Source: Candidatus Roizmanbacteria bacterium RIFCSPLOWO2_01_FULL_40_13 (GTDB lineage Bacteria > Patescibacteriota > Microgenomatia > UBA1406 > GWC2-37-13). Taken from it: a stretch of DNA of 64,000 nt. This document shows positions 8,321 to 16,659 of this stretch, piece by piece (the stretch's first letter is position 1; each line of letters starts with the position of its first letter). Both the position numbers and the translations under genes were made by a program. The DNA lies in contig MGAN01000018.1 of the NCBI GenBank assembly GCA_001789745.1, forward strand, positions 35,002-99,001. Direction: 5' to 3'. The notes beneath the pieces are model-generated. The model ran no database searches. It saw only the letters and a list, made by a program, of their open reading frames with translations, and was not told the origin of the DNA.

Positions 8321-8549
8321 TAGTCAGCGCAATACAAAATGACCGGTTTTGATAAACGTCATGCCGAACTTGTTTCAGCATCTATACCCCCTCTTAGTTG
8401 ATTTTGCAAATTGTCAACTAAAGTCATCATATCAAATCAACTAAGGAGGGGTATATACTGATTGCGGTTTCAATTAACAGAAGTATAAACAACAAGATCC
8501 TGAAATAAATTCAGGATGACAAATATGACATTTCGTATTGCGGTAGCTA
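8321..8549. mobile_element. M element (CGCAAAAC-type terminal repeats) with a nested T1 element
   Basis: Terminal inverted repeats start TAGTCAGCGCAATAC and end as GTATTGCGGTAGCTA. Inside is a GATCCTGAAATAAATTC block also seen at 13310 and 51352. A T1 element (8383-8487) has inserted in the middle. The copy at 13251-13377 lacks T1. The end of the element directly abuts the hydrolase start codon. Confidence 0.7.
8383..8487 (+). repeat. T1 element nested in an M element
   Basis: Begins TATACCCCCTCTTAGTTG, contains an inverted AAATCAACTAAG arm, then GGGGTATATACTGATTGC and the end AGAAGTATA. The flanks GCATC-TA and TA-AACAA fit TA target duplication. Confidence 0.8.
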
Positions 8550-8550
8550 T

Positions 8551-9264
8551 ATGTATTTAAATCAAGCGGGAAGAAAAATATATTTTAATATCAAAGGAAA
8601 GGGGAATCCGATAATCTTGGTTCATGGCTGGGGGGGGAGTTCCAAGAGTTTACTGCCATTGGCAGAATTACTGGCAAGAAAATTTAAAGTAGTTTCTCTC
8701 GACCTTCCGGGGTTTGGCAATAGCGACAAACCCAATTCCGACTGGGGAGTAGAGGAGTATGCTCAATTTATCATCGACTTTATCTGTGAGCTAAAATTAA
8801 GACCAGTTTATTATTTTGGTCATTCATTCGGAGGAGCTTTGGGGATTTATCTGGCAGCTAACAAACCACAATATATAAAAAAATTAATCATATCGGGAGG
8901 GTCTTTTAAAAGAGAACTACTCAAAGTAAACCCGGTTGGTATGTTCTTTCGCTGGCTTCCAACCAGTCTTAAACTCATTATTTATAGAATTGCCTATCCG
9001 AATTCCGATATTTATAAAATCCGGGCGCTTGAATCGAATTTTAGAAAAATCGTAAGACAGGATTTAACTCCGCTTCTTTCCTTAATTAATATACCATCTT
9101 TAATTCTTTGGGGTGAAGAAGATAATCAAACACTCGTGAAACTTGCCTTGGAATTAAAGCGAAAATTAAAGCAGTCAAGATTAAAAATATTTCCCGGCAT
9201 CGGCCACAATTTACCCCTTAAATATCCGCAGTTGGTTTTTTCCGAGATAGAAAAATTCCTATGA
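8551..9264 (+). CDS. Alpha/beta hydrolase
   Basis: A 237-residue hydrolase of unknown substrate. The oxyanion loop is VHGWGG at 24-29, the nucleophile S92 lies in GHSFGG, the acid is probably the Asp in WGEEDNQ near 188-194, and the catalytic His is in GIGHNLP near 217-223. The triad is complete and there is no signal peptide. The start codon directly abuts the M element. The stop overlaps the next gene start as ATGA, indicating translational coupling with the Mur ligase, so the two may act in the same cell-wall pathway (inference). Confidence 0.88.
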   Translation: MYLNQAGRKIYFNIKGKGNPIILVHGWGGSSKSLLPLAELLARKFKVVSLDLPGFGNSDKPNSDWGVEEYAQFIIDFICELKLRPVYYFGHSFGGALGIYLAANKPQYIKKLIISGGSFKRELLKVNPVGMFFRWLPTSLKLIIYRIAYPNSDIYKIRALESNFRKIVRQDLTPLLSLINIPSLILWGEEDNQTLVKLALELKRKLKQSRLKIFPGIGHNLPLKYPQLVFSEIEKFL

Positions 9265-10640
9265 ATTTTATATTGCTTTTTTTTACTCTTATTGTCTATA
9301 CTCTAAAGTCGCTCGACTTTGTCTACCTTTTTCAAACCAAAGAATACCGCTTAGACCGTTTTTTCGTCTTCTTACGGGAAGAAGATTTACTCAAGCTGCT
9401 TTTTGGTCGGAGAATCAGGATGCCAGGCGCAACAATCCGCAACTTACTGATTCTCCAGTTGGTCTTGTTAAATACAATTTTGTTTACTTTATGGTTTAGC
9501 AATACGAGTCTAATTCAACTTCTGATTGGTTTGCTTTTATCTCCCGTTTTTGCCCTTGCAACCATCTTCATTGGAGTTGTTTTAAGCGATGTCCCTGTCC
9601 AAGCTTATCGCAAAAGAATAATCAGTCAGGCTCGGGTAAAAATACAAAAATCAAAAACAATATTTATCGGAATTACCGGTTCTTACGGCAAGACAACGAC
9701 AAAAGAATTTCTTTTCCGGATACTCTCGCAAAAATTCAAAGTAGCTAAAACAGACAAAAACTACAACTCCGATATAGGCGTAGCCATATCTGTTATAAAA
9801 AACCTGCAAAAAGACACGGATTATTTTATCGCCGAGATTGGAGCCTATAGAAAAGGAGAAATTAAAACTGTCTGTGATTTAATTAAACCTAAGTACGGCA
9901 TATTAACCGGTATCGGCAACCAACACTTAAGCTTATTTGGCTCCAAAAAAAATCTGCTGGAAGCTAAGGCCGAACTGCTGGAATCTATTCCTCACGGCAG
10001 TATGGTTTTTATCAACGACGACATCAAAGATAAGCGGTTCTTTAGCAACAAAACCAAAGCCAAGATAGTTTATTATTCTCTCAAAAATCTTCCTTTTGCC
10101 TTCAAGACTAATTTACCTGGGGAACACATTAGGCAAAATCTGTTGCCCTGTATACTTCTTGCGCAGGATCTGGGAGTAGAAAAAAGCGTCATCCTCAAAG
10201 CTATAAAAAATCTCAAACCGGTTGCCAACCGTCTGGTTAAATCAACCGGGGTTAATAACGCTGCAATCCTGGACGACTCCTATAACTCAAACGTCGGGGG
10301 ATTTATGGCTGCGATCGAGACAGCCAACGATATGAATTATCGCCAAAAATTTATTTTGTCGCGGGGATTGATCGAATTGGGAGACGAAAAACAGGCATCT
10401 TATCGAAAAATAATAGACAGATTAAAAAGGTCAAAACTGGCACTGCTGACCACGGATCGATTATTTAAAGATCCTGTCTTTGCAGATAATCAGGTTATTC
10501 TCTTTCCCGATGAAGCCAAACTGCTAAACTATATCAAAGCCAAAGCCGATAAAAATACTTTGTTAATCATCGAAGGACGATTTGAAGCAAAGACATTAAA
10601 AGAATTATTAGCATATTCGAATCATTCGCCTAAAAATTAG
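9261..10640 (+). CDS. Membrane-anchored Mur ligase family protein (MurF-like)
   Basis: ATP-dependent amide ligase. The central ATPase domain has the Mur P-loop GITGSYGKTTTKE at 137-149, then NSDIG, IAEIGAYRKGEI and GNQH motifs; the C-terminal domain has DDSYNSNVGG near 338-347, which resembles the MurF DDYNANP box. Instead of the usual nucleotide-binding N-terminal domain there are about 120 residues with three hydrophobic segments, so the protein is probably tethered to the membrane. Its last residues (AYSNHSPKN) are encoded by a GATACGAAT repeat unit, so the native C-terminus may have been replaced. Acceptor and added residue are not determined by sequence. Confidence 0.85.
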   Translation: MNFILLFFTLIVYTLKSLDFVYLFQTKEYRLDRFFVFLREEDLLKLLFGRRIRMPGATIRNLLILQLVLLNTILFTLWFSNTSLIQLLIGLLLSPVFALATIFIGVVLSDVPVQAYRKRIISQARVKIQKSKTIFIGITGSYGKTTTKEFLFRILSQKFKVAKTDKNYNSDIGVAISVIKNLQKDTDYFIAEIGAYRKGEIKTVCDLIKPKYGILTGIGNQHLSLFGSKKNLLEAKAELLESIPHGSMVFINDDIKDKRFFSNKTKAKIVYYSLKNLPFAFKTNLPGEHIRQNLLPCILLAQDLGVEKSVILKAIKNLKPVANRLVKSTGVNNAAILDDSYNSNVGGFMAAIETANDMNYRQKFILSRGLIELGDEKQASYRKIIDRLKRSKLALLTTDRLFKDPVFADNQVILFPDEAKLLNYIKAKADKNTLLIIEGRFEAKTLKELLAYSNHSPKN

Positions 10641-10653
10641 CACCATTCGTATC
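10607..10653 (-). repeat. GATACGAAT repeat unit
   Basis: On the minus strand it reads GATACGAATGGTGCTAAT and ends in ATATGCTAAT. It supplies the last codons of the Mur ligase gene and the spacer before the aminotransferase. Confidence 0.65.
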
Positions 10654-10659
10654 AATAAT

Positions 10660-11991
10660 ATGATATTTACCGATTTCGCCCCTAACGAATCCTGGGACGA
10701 TGCCTTGCTCTCTCTAAGATTATTATTCCAGCCTTGGAGATGGAAAAACGGTAATGAAAAAGAGCTGGTTAAGCAAAAAATTTTAACCTTATTCAATATT
10801 TCACGCCTCAAGTTTAATGTTTCATTATTCCTAACAGGCAGATCAGCATTATATAACTTACTAAAATCATTTAACCTGCCAAAAGGTTCTGAAGTTCTGG
10901 TTCAGGCTTTTACCTGTGAAGCCGTCGTTCTGCCTATCATTCAACTCGGACTTAAACCTGTTTATATTGATATCGAATCCGAAACCTATTCAATTTATTT
11001 CAACAAGCTAACGAGCAAATTAGTCAACCGGCTAACCAAAGTTTTAATATTACAGCACACTTTCGGCCTAACCCCCAAATATCGTAAGGATATTTTAAGG
11101 CTTGCGCAAGAAAAAGGTTTGATCGTCATCGAAGACCTGGCTCACGGATTTAATCCGAGCATCTTCAAACCCTCAGGGTTTGATAAAATTCGTTCTCAAC
11201 AAACCCTGAGGGTTAATAACAAATTCTTCCACTTCTATTTATTTTCTTTCGGTCGATCAAAACTTCTTTCTTCCGTCTTCGGAGGAGCAATAATTTCATC
11301 ACCCGTTAAATCCCCTTCTTATCAAGCAGGGGAAAAGGGTGAGGTTTTAAATGGAACGATGAGACTATGGAAGAATCCCGCTTATCCTTCTTATTTTTTC
11401 ATTTTCCGTTGTCTCCTGTACAAACCTCTAACCATGCTTATCAAATCCACCTACGATATTTATCTAGGCAAAATTCTGCATTATTTTGTAAATAGGTTCG
11501 GAATTTTAATACCCGAAGTCACACAGCAGGAGAAAAAAGGCCAATTCAACTCGCTTTTCAATAAAGCCTATCCTAATGCCCTAAGTATCCTCTTACTCCA
11601 TCAGCTCAACAAATTTGATCGCATTCAAAAACAAAGAAGGAAAATAAGCGGTTTTTACTTTCGTCATTTTGGTAAGCGGGTAAAACGGGCGGGTTCGGAA
11701 TCAAACAACGATTCCGGAGGCTCCCGCTCAGGCGGGGGGTTAATCCGCTTGCCGTTACTGATCAAAAATAGAGATAAAGTGCTTTTAAAAGCCGCAAAGC
11801 AAAATATTTTTCTCGGTAAGTGGTACGATCAGGCAGTTGCTCCCAAAGACCTTGACCTTGATAGAGTAGAGTACAAAGCCGGAAGTTGTCCCGTTGCCGA
11901 AGACATTTGCAAGAAAATAATAAATCTCCCAACCAATATTTCCCAAAATGAAGCCGAAAGAGTAGTAAGAATCTTAAACGACGTTATATGA
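10660..11991 (+). CDS. DegT/DnrJ/EryC1-type PLP aminotransferase with three repeat insertions
   Basis: Probably a sugar or amino-acid aminotransferase of the DegT fold. TGRSALYNLLKSFNLPKGSEVLVQAFTCEAV (about 53-85) resembles the cofactor-binding start, VIEDLAHGF near 160 supplies the PLP aspartate and K201 in FGRSKLLS is the likely Schiff-base lysine. Three stretches look inserted: residues about 170-185 (CCCTCAGGG palindrome), about 217-228 (CTTATCAAGCAGGGG-type repeat) and about 346-362 (GGTTCGGAATC-type repeat, glycine/serine-rich). All keep the frame. The gene follows the Mur ligase and precedes FemAB, suggesting envelope precursor synthesis; substrate unknown. Confidence 0.8.
   Translation: MIFTDFAPNESWDDALLSLRLLFQPWRWKNGNEKELVKQKILTLFNISRLKFNVSLFLTGRSALYNLLKSFNLPKGSEVLVQAFTCEAVVLPIIQLGLKPVYIDIESETYSIYFNKLTSKLVNRLTKVLILQHTFGLTPKYRKDILRLAQEKGLIVIEDLAHGFNPSIFKPSGFDKIRSQQTLRVNNKFFHFYLFSFGRSKLLSSVFGGAIISSPVKSPSYQAGEKGEVLNGTMRLWKNPAYPSYFFIFRCLLYKPLTMLIKSTYDIYLGKILHYFVNRFGILIPEVTQQEKKGQFNSLFNKAYPNALSILLLHQLNKFDRIQKQRRKISGFYFRHFGKRVKRAGSESNNDSGGSRSGGGLIRLPLLIKNRDKVLLKAAKQNIFLGKWYDQAVAPKDLDLDRVEYKAGSCPVAEDICKKIINLPTNISQNEAERVVRILNDVI
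11167..11214. repeat. In-frame AAACCCTCAGGGTTTG inverted repeat
   Basis: AAACCCTCAGGGTTTG and CAAACCCTGAGGGTT arms enclose a short centre. The same pair lies inside hflX at 47034-47080, in a different reading frame. Confidence 0.75.
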
Positions 11992-11994
11992 TTT

Positions 11995-12035
11995 AACGAC
12001 CCGTTCGCAATTAAACACTTAATTGCGATTGGCGA
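11995..12035. repeat. Short hairpin between aminotransferase and FemAB genes
   Basis: CGCAATTAA and TTAATTGCG form a 9-bp stem with a 4-base loop. There is no T-run, so it is not a typical terminator. Confidence 0.4.
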
Positions 12036-12047
12036 TTATTTAACACT

Positions 12048-13232
12048 ATGCAGATTAAAACCATCGATCAACCGGAAGTTTGGAATAAATTTTTTAATGA
12101 CAATGAGTCGCCGAGTTTTTTACAGAGTTGGGAGTGGGGAGAATTTGAGAAGAGAAGCGGCTATGAAGTTTTAAGATTGGGAATTTATGATCAAAAAGCA
12201 AATGCAGAGACGCATAGTAATGCGTCTCTACCCACAGCAATTGCGCTGGTAATAAAAATTAAGGCAAAAAGAGGTAACTTCCTTTTTATTCCTCATGGAC
12301 CTGTATTTAAATTGAGAATTGAGTATTCAGAATTCAGAATTATCATAAAAGAAATACTTAAACAGCTTATTGAAATAGCGAAAAAAGAGGACTTTTCTTT
12401 CATTAGAGTTGCTCCTACCTTATTAGATATACCGGAGAATCTTAAAATATTTTCCGGTCTTGGTTTCAGAAAAGCCCCGATCTACATGCATGCCGAAAGG
12501 CTATGGGTTTTACCGCTGGTAGAGACGCATAGCAATGCGTCTCTACAAAAAAACGGTGAAGATCCGTCAAAAATCCGTGAAAATCCCAAATCAGAGATTC
12601 AATTATTGCGGGAAATGCGAAAAACCACGCGTTATCTAATCAGAAAAGCCGAACGTGAAGGAGTAACCATTGAAACAAGAACCGATGACAAAGCTGTCGA
12701 CGACTTTTGGGAAATCTACGAAAAGACGGCAGAGAGAGAAAAATTCGTACCCTTTTCCAAACAATTTATCAAAGATGAGTTTAGTACTTTTCACAACAAT
12801 GAAAATAACAACGCAATTTTTCTTTTTGGGAGCGTCCCAGCAACATCTTTAACCCCCGAGGTTCAAGGTGGCGCTGCTACAATCCAAAATGGAAAAAATA
12901 ATATATATTTGGCGGCAGCCCTGATTATTTTTAGCAAATCCACGGCTTTCTACCACCAGGGCGCCTCAGTTCATAGCAAAATTCCCGTAACTTACGCCCT
13001 GCAGTGGGAAGCCATCAAAGCAGCCAAAAAAAGAAGCTGCCGCTATTACAACTTCTGGGGTACTCTTCAGGCGGGCCGCACTCCCAAAAACTGGGGGGGA
13101 TTGACATTGTTCAAGACCGGCTTCGGGGGAAATCAGGTTGATTATTTACCGACTCAAGATTATATTGTCTCGCCCAAATACTACCTTACTTACCTTTACG
13201 AAAGGTACTTGGGATGGAGAAGAGGAGTATAG
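12048..13232 (+). CDS. FemAB/FmhB-family peptidoglycan bridge aminoacyltransferase
   Basis: Predicted to add amino acids from aminoacyl-tRNA to the peptidoglycan stem or a related acceptor. Two GNAT-like halves are visible: SFLQSWEWGEFEKRSGYEVLRLG near 23-45 opens the first, and LREMRKTTRYLIRKAEREGV near 186-205 plus YHQGAS, ALQWEAIKAAK and YNFWG near 306-345 belong to the second, all common in FemX-like proteins. Two in-frame copies of a palindrome add ETHSNASL at about 52-60 and 162-170; a third repeat adds about 20 residues near 263-283. Start ATG at 12048. Confidence 0.87.
   Translation: MQIKTIDQPEVWNKFFNDNESPSFLQSWEWGEFEKRSGYEVLRLGIYDQKANAETHSNASLPTAIALVIKIKAKRGNFLFIPHGPVFKLRIEYSEFRIIIKEILKQLIEIAKKEDFSFIRVAPTLLDIPENLKIFSGLGFRKAPIYMHAERLWVLPLVETHSNASLQKNGEDPSKIRENPKSEIQLLREMRKTTRYLIRKAEREGVTIETRTDDKAVDDFWEIYEKTAEREKFVPFSKQFIKDEFSTFHNNENNNAIFLFGSVPATSLTPEVQGGAATIQNGKNNIYLAAALIIFSKSTAFYHQGASVHSKIPVTYALQWEAIKAAKKRSCRYYNFWGTLQAGRTPKNWGGLTLFKTGFGGNQVDYLPTQDYIVSPKYYLTYLYERYLGWRRGV
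12206..12229. repeat. P1 palindrome, copy 1 (in frame)
   Basis: AGAGACGCAT and ATGCGTCTCT arms, read as ETHSNASL. Other copies: 12519, 59902, 60207. Confidence 0.85.
12519..12546. repeat. P1 palindrome, copy 2 (in frame)
   Basis: GTAGAGACGCAT and ATGCGTCTCTAC arms, read as VETHSNASL in the same frame as the other copies. Confidence 0.85.
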
Positions 13233-13250
13233 GAGAATTTCTAAGTTCTA

Positions 13251-13377
13251 TAGTTAGCGCAAAACAAAATGTCGTATTTGTCATCCTGAACTTGGTTTGG
13301 GATCTGATTGATAAGATCCTGAAATAAATTCAGCATGACACAAAAATACCATCTGTCATTTCGTTTTGCGATCGCTA
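13251..13377. mobile_element. M element, copy without T1
   Basis: Terminal repeats TAGTTAGCGCAAAACAAAAT and, inverted, TAGCGATCGCAAAACGAAAT. The centre has GATCCTGAAATAAATTC. Flanked by TA on both sides. It lies between the FemAB and ABC permease genes. The remainder up to 13474 shows no gene. Confidence 0.7.
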
Positions 13378-13474
13378 TAATTACTAATTTCTAAATTGAA
13401 TCCAAAGTCATTCTGAAGTCTGGAGCTTGACGATGGAGAATTCTGAAACCTAGTAATGATTTAACGACGTCAAA

Positions 13475-14260
13475 TCAATATACCTTGACCAGGCCTTTTT
13501 CCAGCACCTTGGCGAAACTTGCTTTAAGAAAAGCCAAAGAGAAAATCAGATAAACAGAATTAAGGGCGAAACTCATCATCAGCTTGGAATAATCCAGTCT
13601 TCCGCTATAAATTACTTCCCTTAATCCTTCAAAGATATAACTTGTGGGCAAGGCCGATGATACGATTTGCGCCCATTCCGGCAGAAGGGAAACGGGGTAA
13701 TAAATGGCCGAGAAAGGGCCCAGAACCCAGACGAACGACCAGGCTAAGGTTTGTAATTTTGATCCGAATCTCAAGATGATTCCGGCAACGAAAAATCCCA
13801 CGCACCAGCCGGTCAGAAGCAGTGAAATAATAAAGGGTATGACATAAAAGCCTAATTCAAAAACTTTAATCTTATAAAGTAAAAAGGCCATAAATACGGC
13901 AAACGTAAAACTGATGATCGCCTTAATCACTCCGACTATGATAAACGAGACAACCCACTCGGAAAATTTTAAAGGTGATGAAAAAATATTGACTAAATTT
14001 CGATTCCAAAGTTCTTCCAGCAGGTTTACGGTAATTTCGTACTGGCCGCGCCAAATAATTATCCAAAAAATAATACCGGACAGAATGACCAAGATTATCT
14101 GTGACCCCTGCGGCATGAATGACTTGGCATAGACGCTTGTCAAACCCCACATAACCAGATCGAGCGTAGGCCAATAAAAAGTATCACTGATCCTGTCAAA
14201 GCTGTGTTTAAAATAATACATATAACGCAATATCATGCCGTAGATTCTGTGATTTTTCAT
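13475..14260 (-). CDS. ABC-2 type transporter permease
   Basis: Membrane half of an ABC exporter, with six predicted helices in 261 residues. FWIIIWRGQYEITVNLLEELWNRN and PTSYIFEGLREVIYSG correspond to the conserved ABC2 membrane segments of drug/polysaccharide exporters. The start overlaps the end of the ATPase gene by four bases (ATGA), so the two are translationally coupled and form one transporter. Substrate unknown. Confidence 0.88.
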   Translation of the reverse strand: MKNHRIYGMILRYMYYFKHSFDRISDTFYWPTLDLVMWGLTSVYAKSFMPQGSQIILVILSGIIFWIIIWRGQYEITVNLLEELWNRNLVNIFSSPLKFSEWVVSFIIVGVIKAIISFTFAVFMAFLLYKIKVFELGFYVIPFIISLLLTGWCVGFFVAGIILRFGSKLQTLAWSFVWVLGPFSAIYYPVSLLPEWAQIVSSALPTSYIFEGLREVIYSGRLDYSKLMMSFALNSVYLIFSLAFLKASFAKVLEKGLVKVY

Positions 14261-15174
14261 TTTTTAGATTTGACCGCCGCAATTTGTAAAAAATAATCTT
14301 CAAGCGTTGGCTTTTCTATACTGATTTCTTCATAATTTACTCCTTTGTTCATTAATTGTTTCAGGAAATCCGGGATCTTGTTTTCTTTAATGTCAACTAC
14401 GATATTCCTGCCTCTAAGTCTGTATTTCATGTTTTGTTTTCGACAAAATTCGATCGTTCTTTTAAGACCGTCGGCAACATTCAGCTCCACATGCGATATG
14501 TCAATTGTTTTGGCCAGATTTTGCGGGGTGTCATCCGAGATTATTTTACCTTTGTTTATAAAAATGACCCGGTCACAGACTTCTTCCACTTCCGGCATAT
14601 TGTGCGAAGTAAAAACCACAGACAAATTAAATTTATTTCTCTCTGACAACAAAAACTCCCGGATAAACTTGGCAGCTTCGGGATCCAAGGATGCCGTCGG
14701 TTCATCCAGTAATAAAATTTTGGGGAAATTCAACAAAGCCTTTGCCAAATTCACTCTCGTTTTTTCCCCGGCAGACAGCGCGTGAATTTCCAAATTCAGG
14801 ATTTCCTTCAGTCTGAATATCTCAATCATTTTCTGCAGTCTGGCTTTCCTGTCTGCTATATCATATAAGTAGGACATGTATGTCAAATTCTCCCTCACGG
14901 TTAATCTCCAAGGCAGATTTGTATAAGCCGAGGAAAAATTTATTTGCTCCAATATTTCTTCCTTGTGATCGGCGAAGTTTTTATCAAAATATCTGATCAT
15001 GCCCGAAGTCGGGGTTAATACACCCAGCATCATCTGTATGGTCGTGGTTTTTCCGGCTCCGTTTGGTCCCAGTAAACCCAAAATCTCTCCCTCCCGTAAG
15101 TCTAACGAGATACCATCTACGGCAACAAAAGTGCCGAATTTTTTAGTCAGATTCTTAACCTGAAGTACGTCCAT
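14257..15174 (-). CDS. ABC transporter ATPase
   Basis: Powers the adjacent ABC-2 permease. Walker A GPNGAGKT at 36-43, signature LSAGEKTRVNLAKALL near 134-149, Walker B ILLLDEPTASLDP near 154-166, and an H-loop in FTSHNMPEVEEVCDR. After residue 220 there is a C-terminal domain of the type often found in ABC-2 exporter ATPases. The signature is SAGEK rather than SGGQ, a common variation. It is upstream of and overlaps the permease gene. Confidence 0.92.
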   Translation of the reverse strand: MDVLQVKNLTKKFGTFVAVDGISLDLREGEILGLLGPNGAGKTTTIQMMLGVLTPTSGMIRYFDKNFADHKEEILEQINFSSAYTNLPWRLTVRENLTYMSYLYDIADRKARLQKMIEIFRLKEILNLEIHALSAGEKTRVNLAKALLNFPKILLLDEPTASLDPEAAKFIREFLLSERNKFNLSVVFTSHNMPEVEEVCDRVIFINKGKIISDDTPQNLAKTIDISHVELNVADGLKRTIEFCRKQNMKYRLRGRNIVVDIKENKIPDFLKQLMNKGVNYEEISIEKPTLEDYFLQIAAVKSKK

Positions 15175-15239
15175 GAAAATTTATTATAACAGGAATCCAT
15201 ATGACGGTTCTGAACCTTTCCTTAATGACTTGAATAATC

Positions 15240-15343
15240 TATACCCGTCTTAGTTGATTTTGCAAATTGTTAACTAAAGTTATCTTATCAAATCAACTAA
15301 GGAGGGGTATATACTGATTGCGATTTCAATTAATAGAAGTATA
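15240..15343 (+). repeat. T1 element upstream of the aminotransferase
   Basis: TATACCCGTCTTAGTTG start, AAATCAACTAAGGAGGGG, then TACTGATTGCGATTTCAATT and the end AGAAGTATA. The tail faces the aminotransferase start 72 bases away. Confidence 0.82.
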
Positions 15344-15415
15344 AGGAATAGAAACAGATTTTAAATTAATCCGTCAATGCATGATGTCTTGAGATTCTTC
15401 GACTAACTACAACAG

Positions 15416-16645
15416 ATGGCAAAAATACAATTATCGAAGCGTTTTTTGCAAATTCCCGAAAGCCCGATCAGGAAATTAGTCCCTCTGGCGGCCTCTGCCA
15501 TCAATAAAGGCGTAAAGGTATTGTATTTCAATATCGGCGACCCGGATATCGAGACGCCCGGCGTCATGCTCAAAGTGCTCCATAAATGGCGGAAAAATCC
15601 CATCGCTTACTCCAGATCTCACGGCGAGCCGGAGCTTCTTGCGGCTCTTAAAAAGTACTACCACCGGTTGGGATTCCCTTTCATCGAGGAAGGACATCTC
15701 TTGGTGACTCTTGGCGGCTCTGAGGCGATCTCGATGGCGACCCTGGCCGTAACCGAATATGGAGACGAAATCCTCACTTTTGAACCTTTTTATACCAACT
15801 ACAATTCCTATGCCGCGGTCAACGGGATAAAAATTATTCCCGTCAAAACCCAGGCCAGGAACGGATTTCATTTACCTCCTGCTAACGTAATCGAAAAAAA
15901 AATCAGCAAAAAAACCAAAGCAATTCTATACTGCAACCCCAATAACCCCACCGGCACCGTCTACTCTCAAAAAGAAGTCGAAATACTGGTGTCTTTGGCC
16001 AAAAAACACGGACTTTTCCTCATCTCCGACGAAGTCTACCGTGAGTTCGTCTTTGACGGCAAGAAACACGTCTCAATTCTACAATTTTTTCAGGAAATCC
16101 CGGATCAGGCTATCTTGGTTGATAGCCTATCCAAACGCTACAGCCTTTGCGGCGCAAGAATCGGACTTATCAGCTCTTTAAATAAAAACCTCATGTCGGG
16201 AGTCATGTGCATCGCTCAAGGCAGACTTTCGGCCGGCCTCATCGATCAAACCATGGCGGCACAACTTACCCAAGTACCCAAATCATACTTCCTTAAAGTC
16301 CACCAAGAATATCAAAAACGACGCGACGTGTTATACCGGGGATTAAAATCAATACCCGGAGTCACCGTACGCAGGCCCGAAGGCGCATTTTATTGTGTAG
16401 CCGGCCTTCCGGTCAAAGACAGCGAAGATTTTTGCAGATTTTTATTAACCGACTTTAATCACCATGGCGAAACAATCATGATCGCGCCGGCTGCCGGCTT
16501 CTATGCCTCGCCGGGACTCGGAATGAATGAAGTTAGAATTGCCTATGTAGTCAACACCTCAAGTATCAAGAAATTGATTGTAATTCTTCGTGCAGCGCTG
16601 CTCGAGTATAAAAAATCCCGAAGTAGAGTAGTAAATAGAGCGTAA
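15416..16645 (+). CDS. Class I/II PLP-dependent aminotransferase
   Basis: Probably an aspartate/aromatic-type aminotransferase. GDPDIETP near 41-48, YSRSHGEPELLAAL near 62-75, the NPNNPTG motif near 174-180, the PLP aspartate in ISDEVYREF near 203-211 and the Schiff-base K240 in SLSKRYSLCGARIG are all present, as is the substrate-carboxylate Arg in EVRIAYV near 376. About 409 residues is normal for the family. There are no in-frame repeats and its DNA is somewhat GC-richer than its neighbours. Start ATG at 15416; no clear SD. Confidence 0.9.
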   Translation: MAKIQLSKRFLQIPESPIRKLVPLAASAINKGVKVLYFNIGDPDIETPGVMLKVLHKWRKNPIAYSRSHGEPELLAALKKYYHRLGFPFIEEGHLLVTLGGSEAISMATLAVTEYGDEILTFEPFYTNYNSYAAVNGIKIIPVKTQARNGFHLPPANVIEKKISKKTKAILYCNPNNPTGTVYSQKEVEILVSLAKKHGLFLISDEVYREFVFDGKKHVSILQFFQEIPDQAILVDSLSKRYSLCGARIGLISSLNKNLMSGVMCIAQGRLSAGLIDQTMAAQLTQVPKSYFLKVHQEYQKRRDVLYRGLKSIPGVTVRRPEGAFYCVAGLPVKDSEDFCRFLLTDFNHHGETIMIAPAAGFYASPGLGMNEVRIAYVVNTSSIKKLIVILRAALLEYKKSRSRVVNRA

Positions 16646-16659
16646 TGAAGGCAAAAATA

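Noticed and set aside
13923-14646. Several frames opposite the ABC transporter genes
   Set aside because: Shadows of two well-supported genes with complete motifs.
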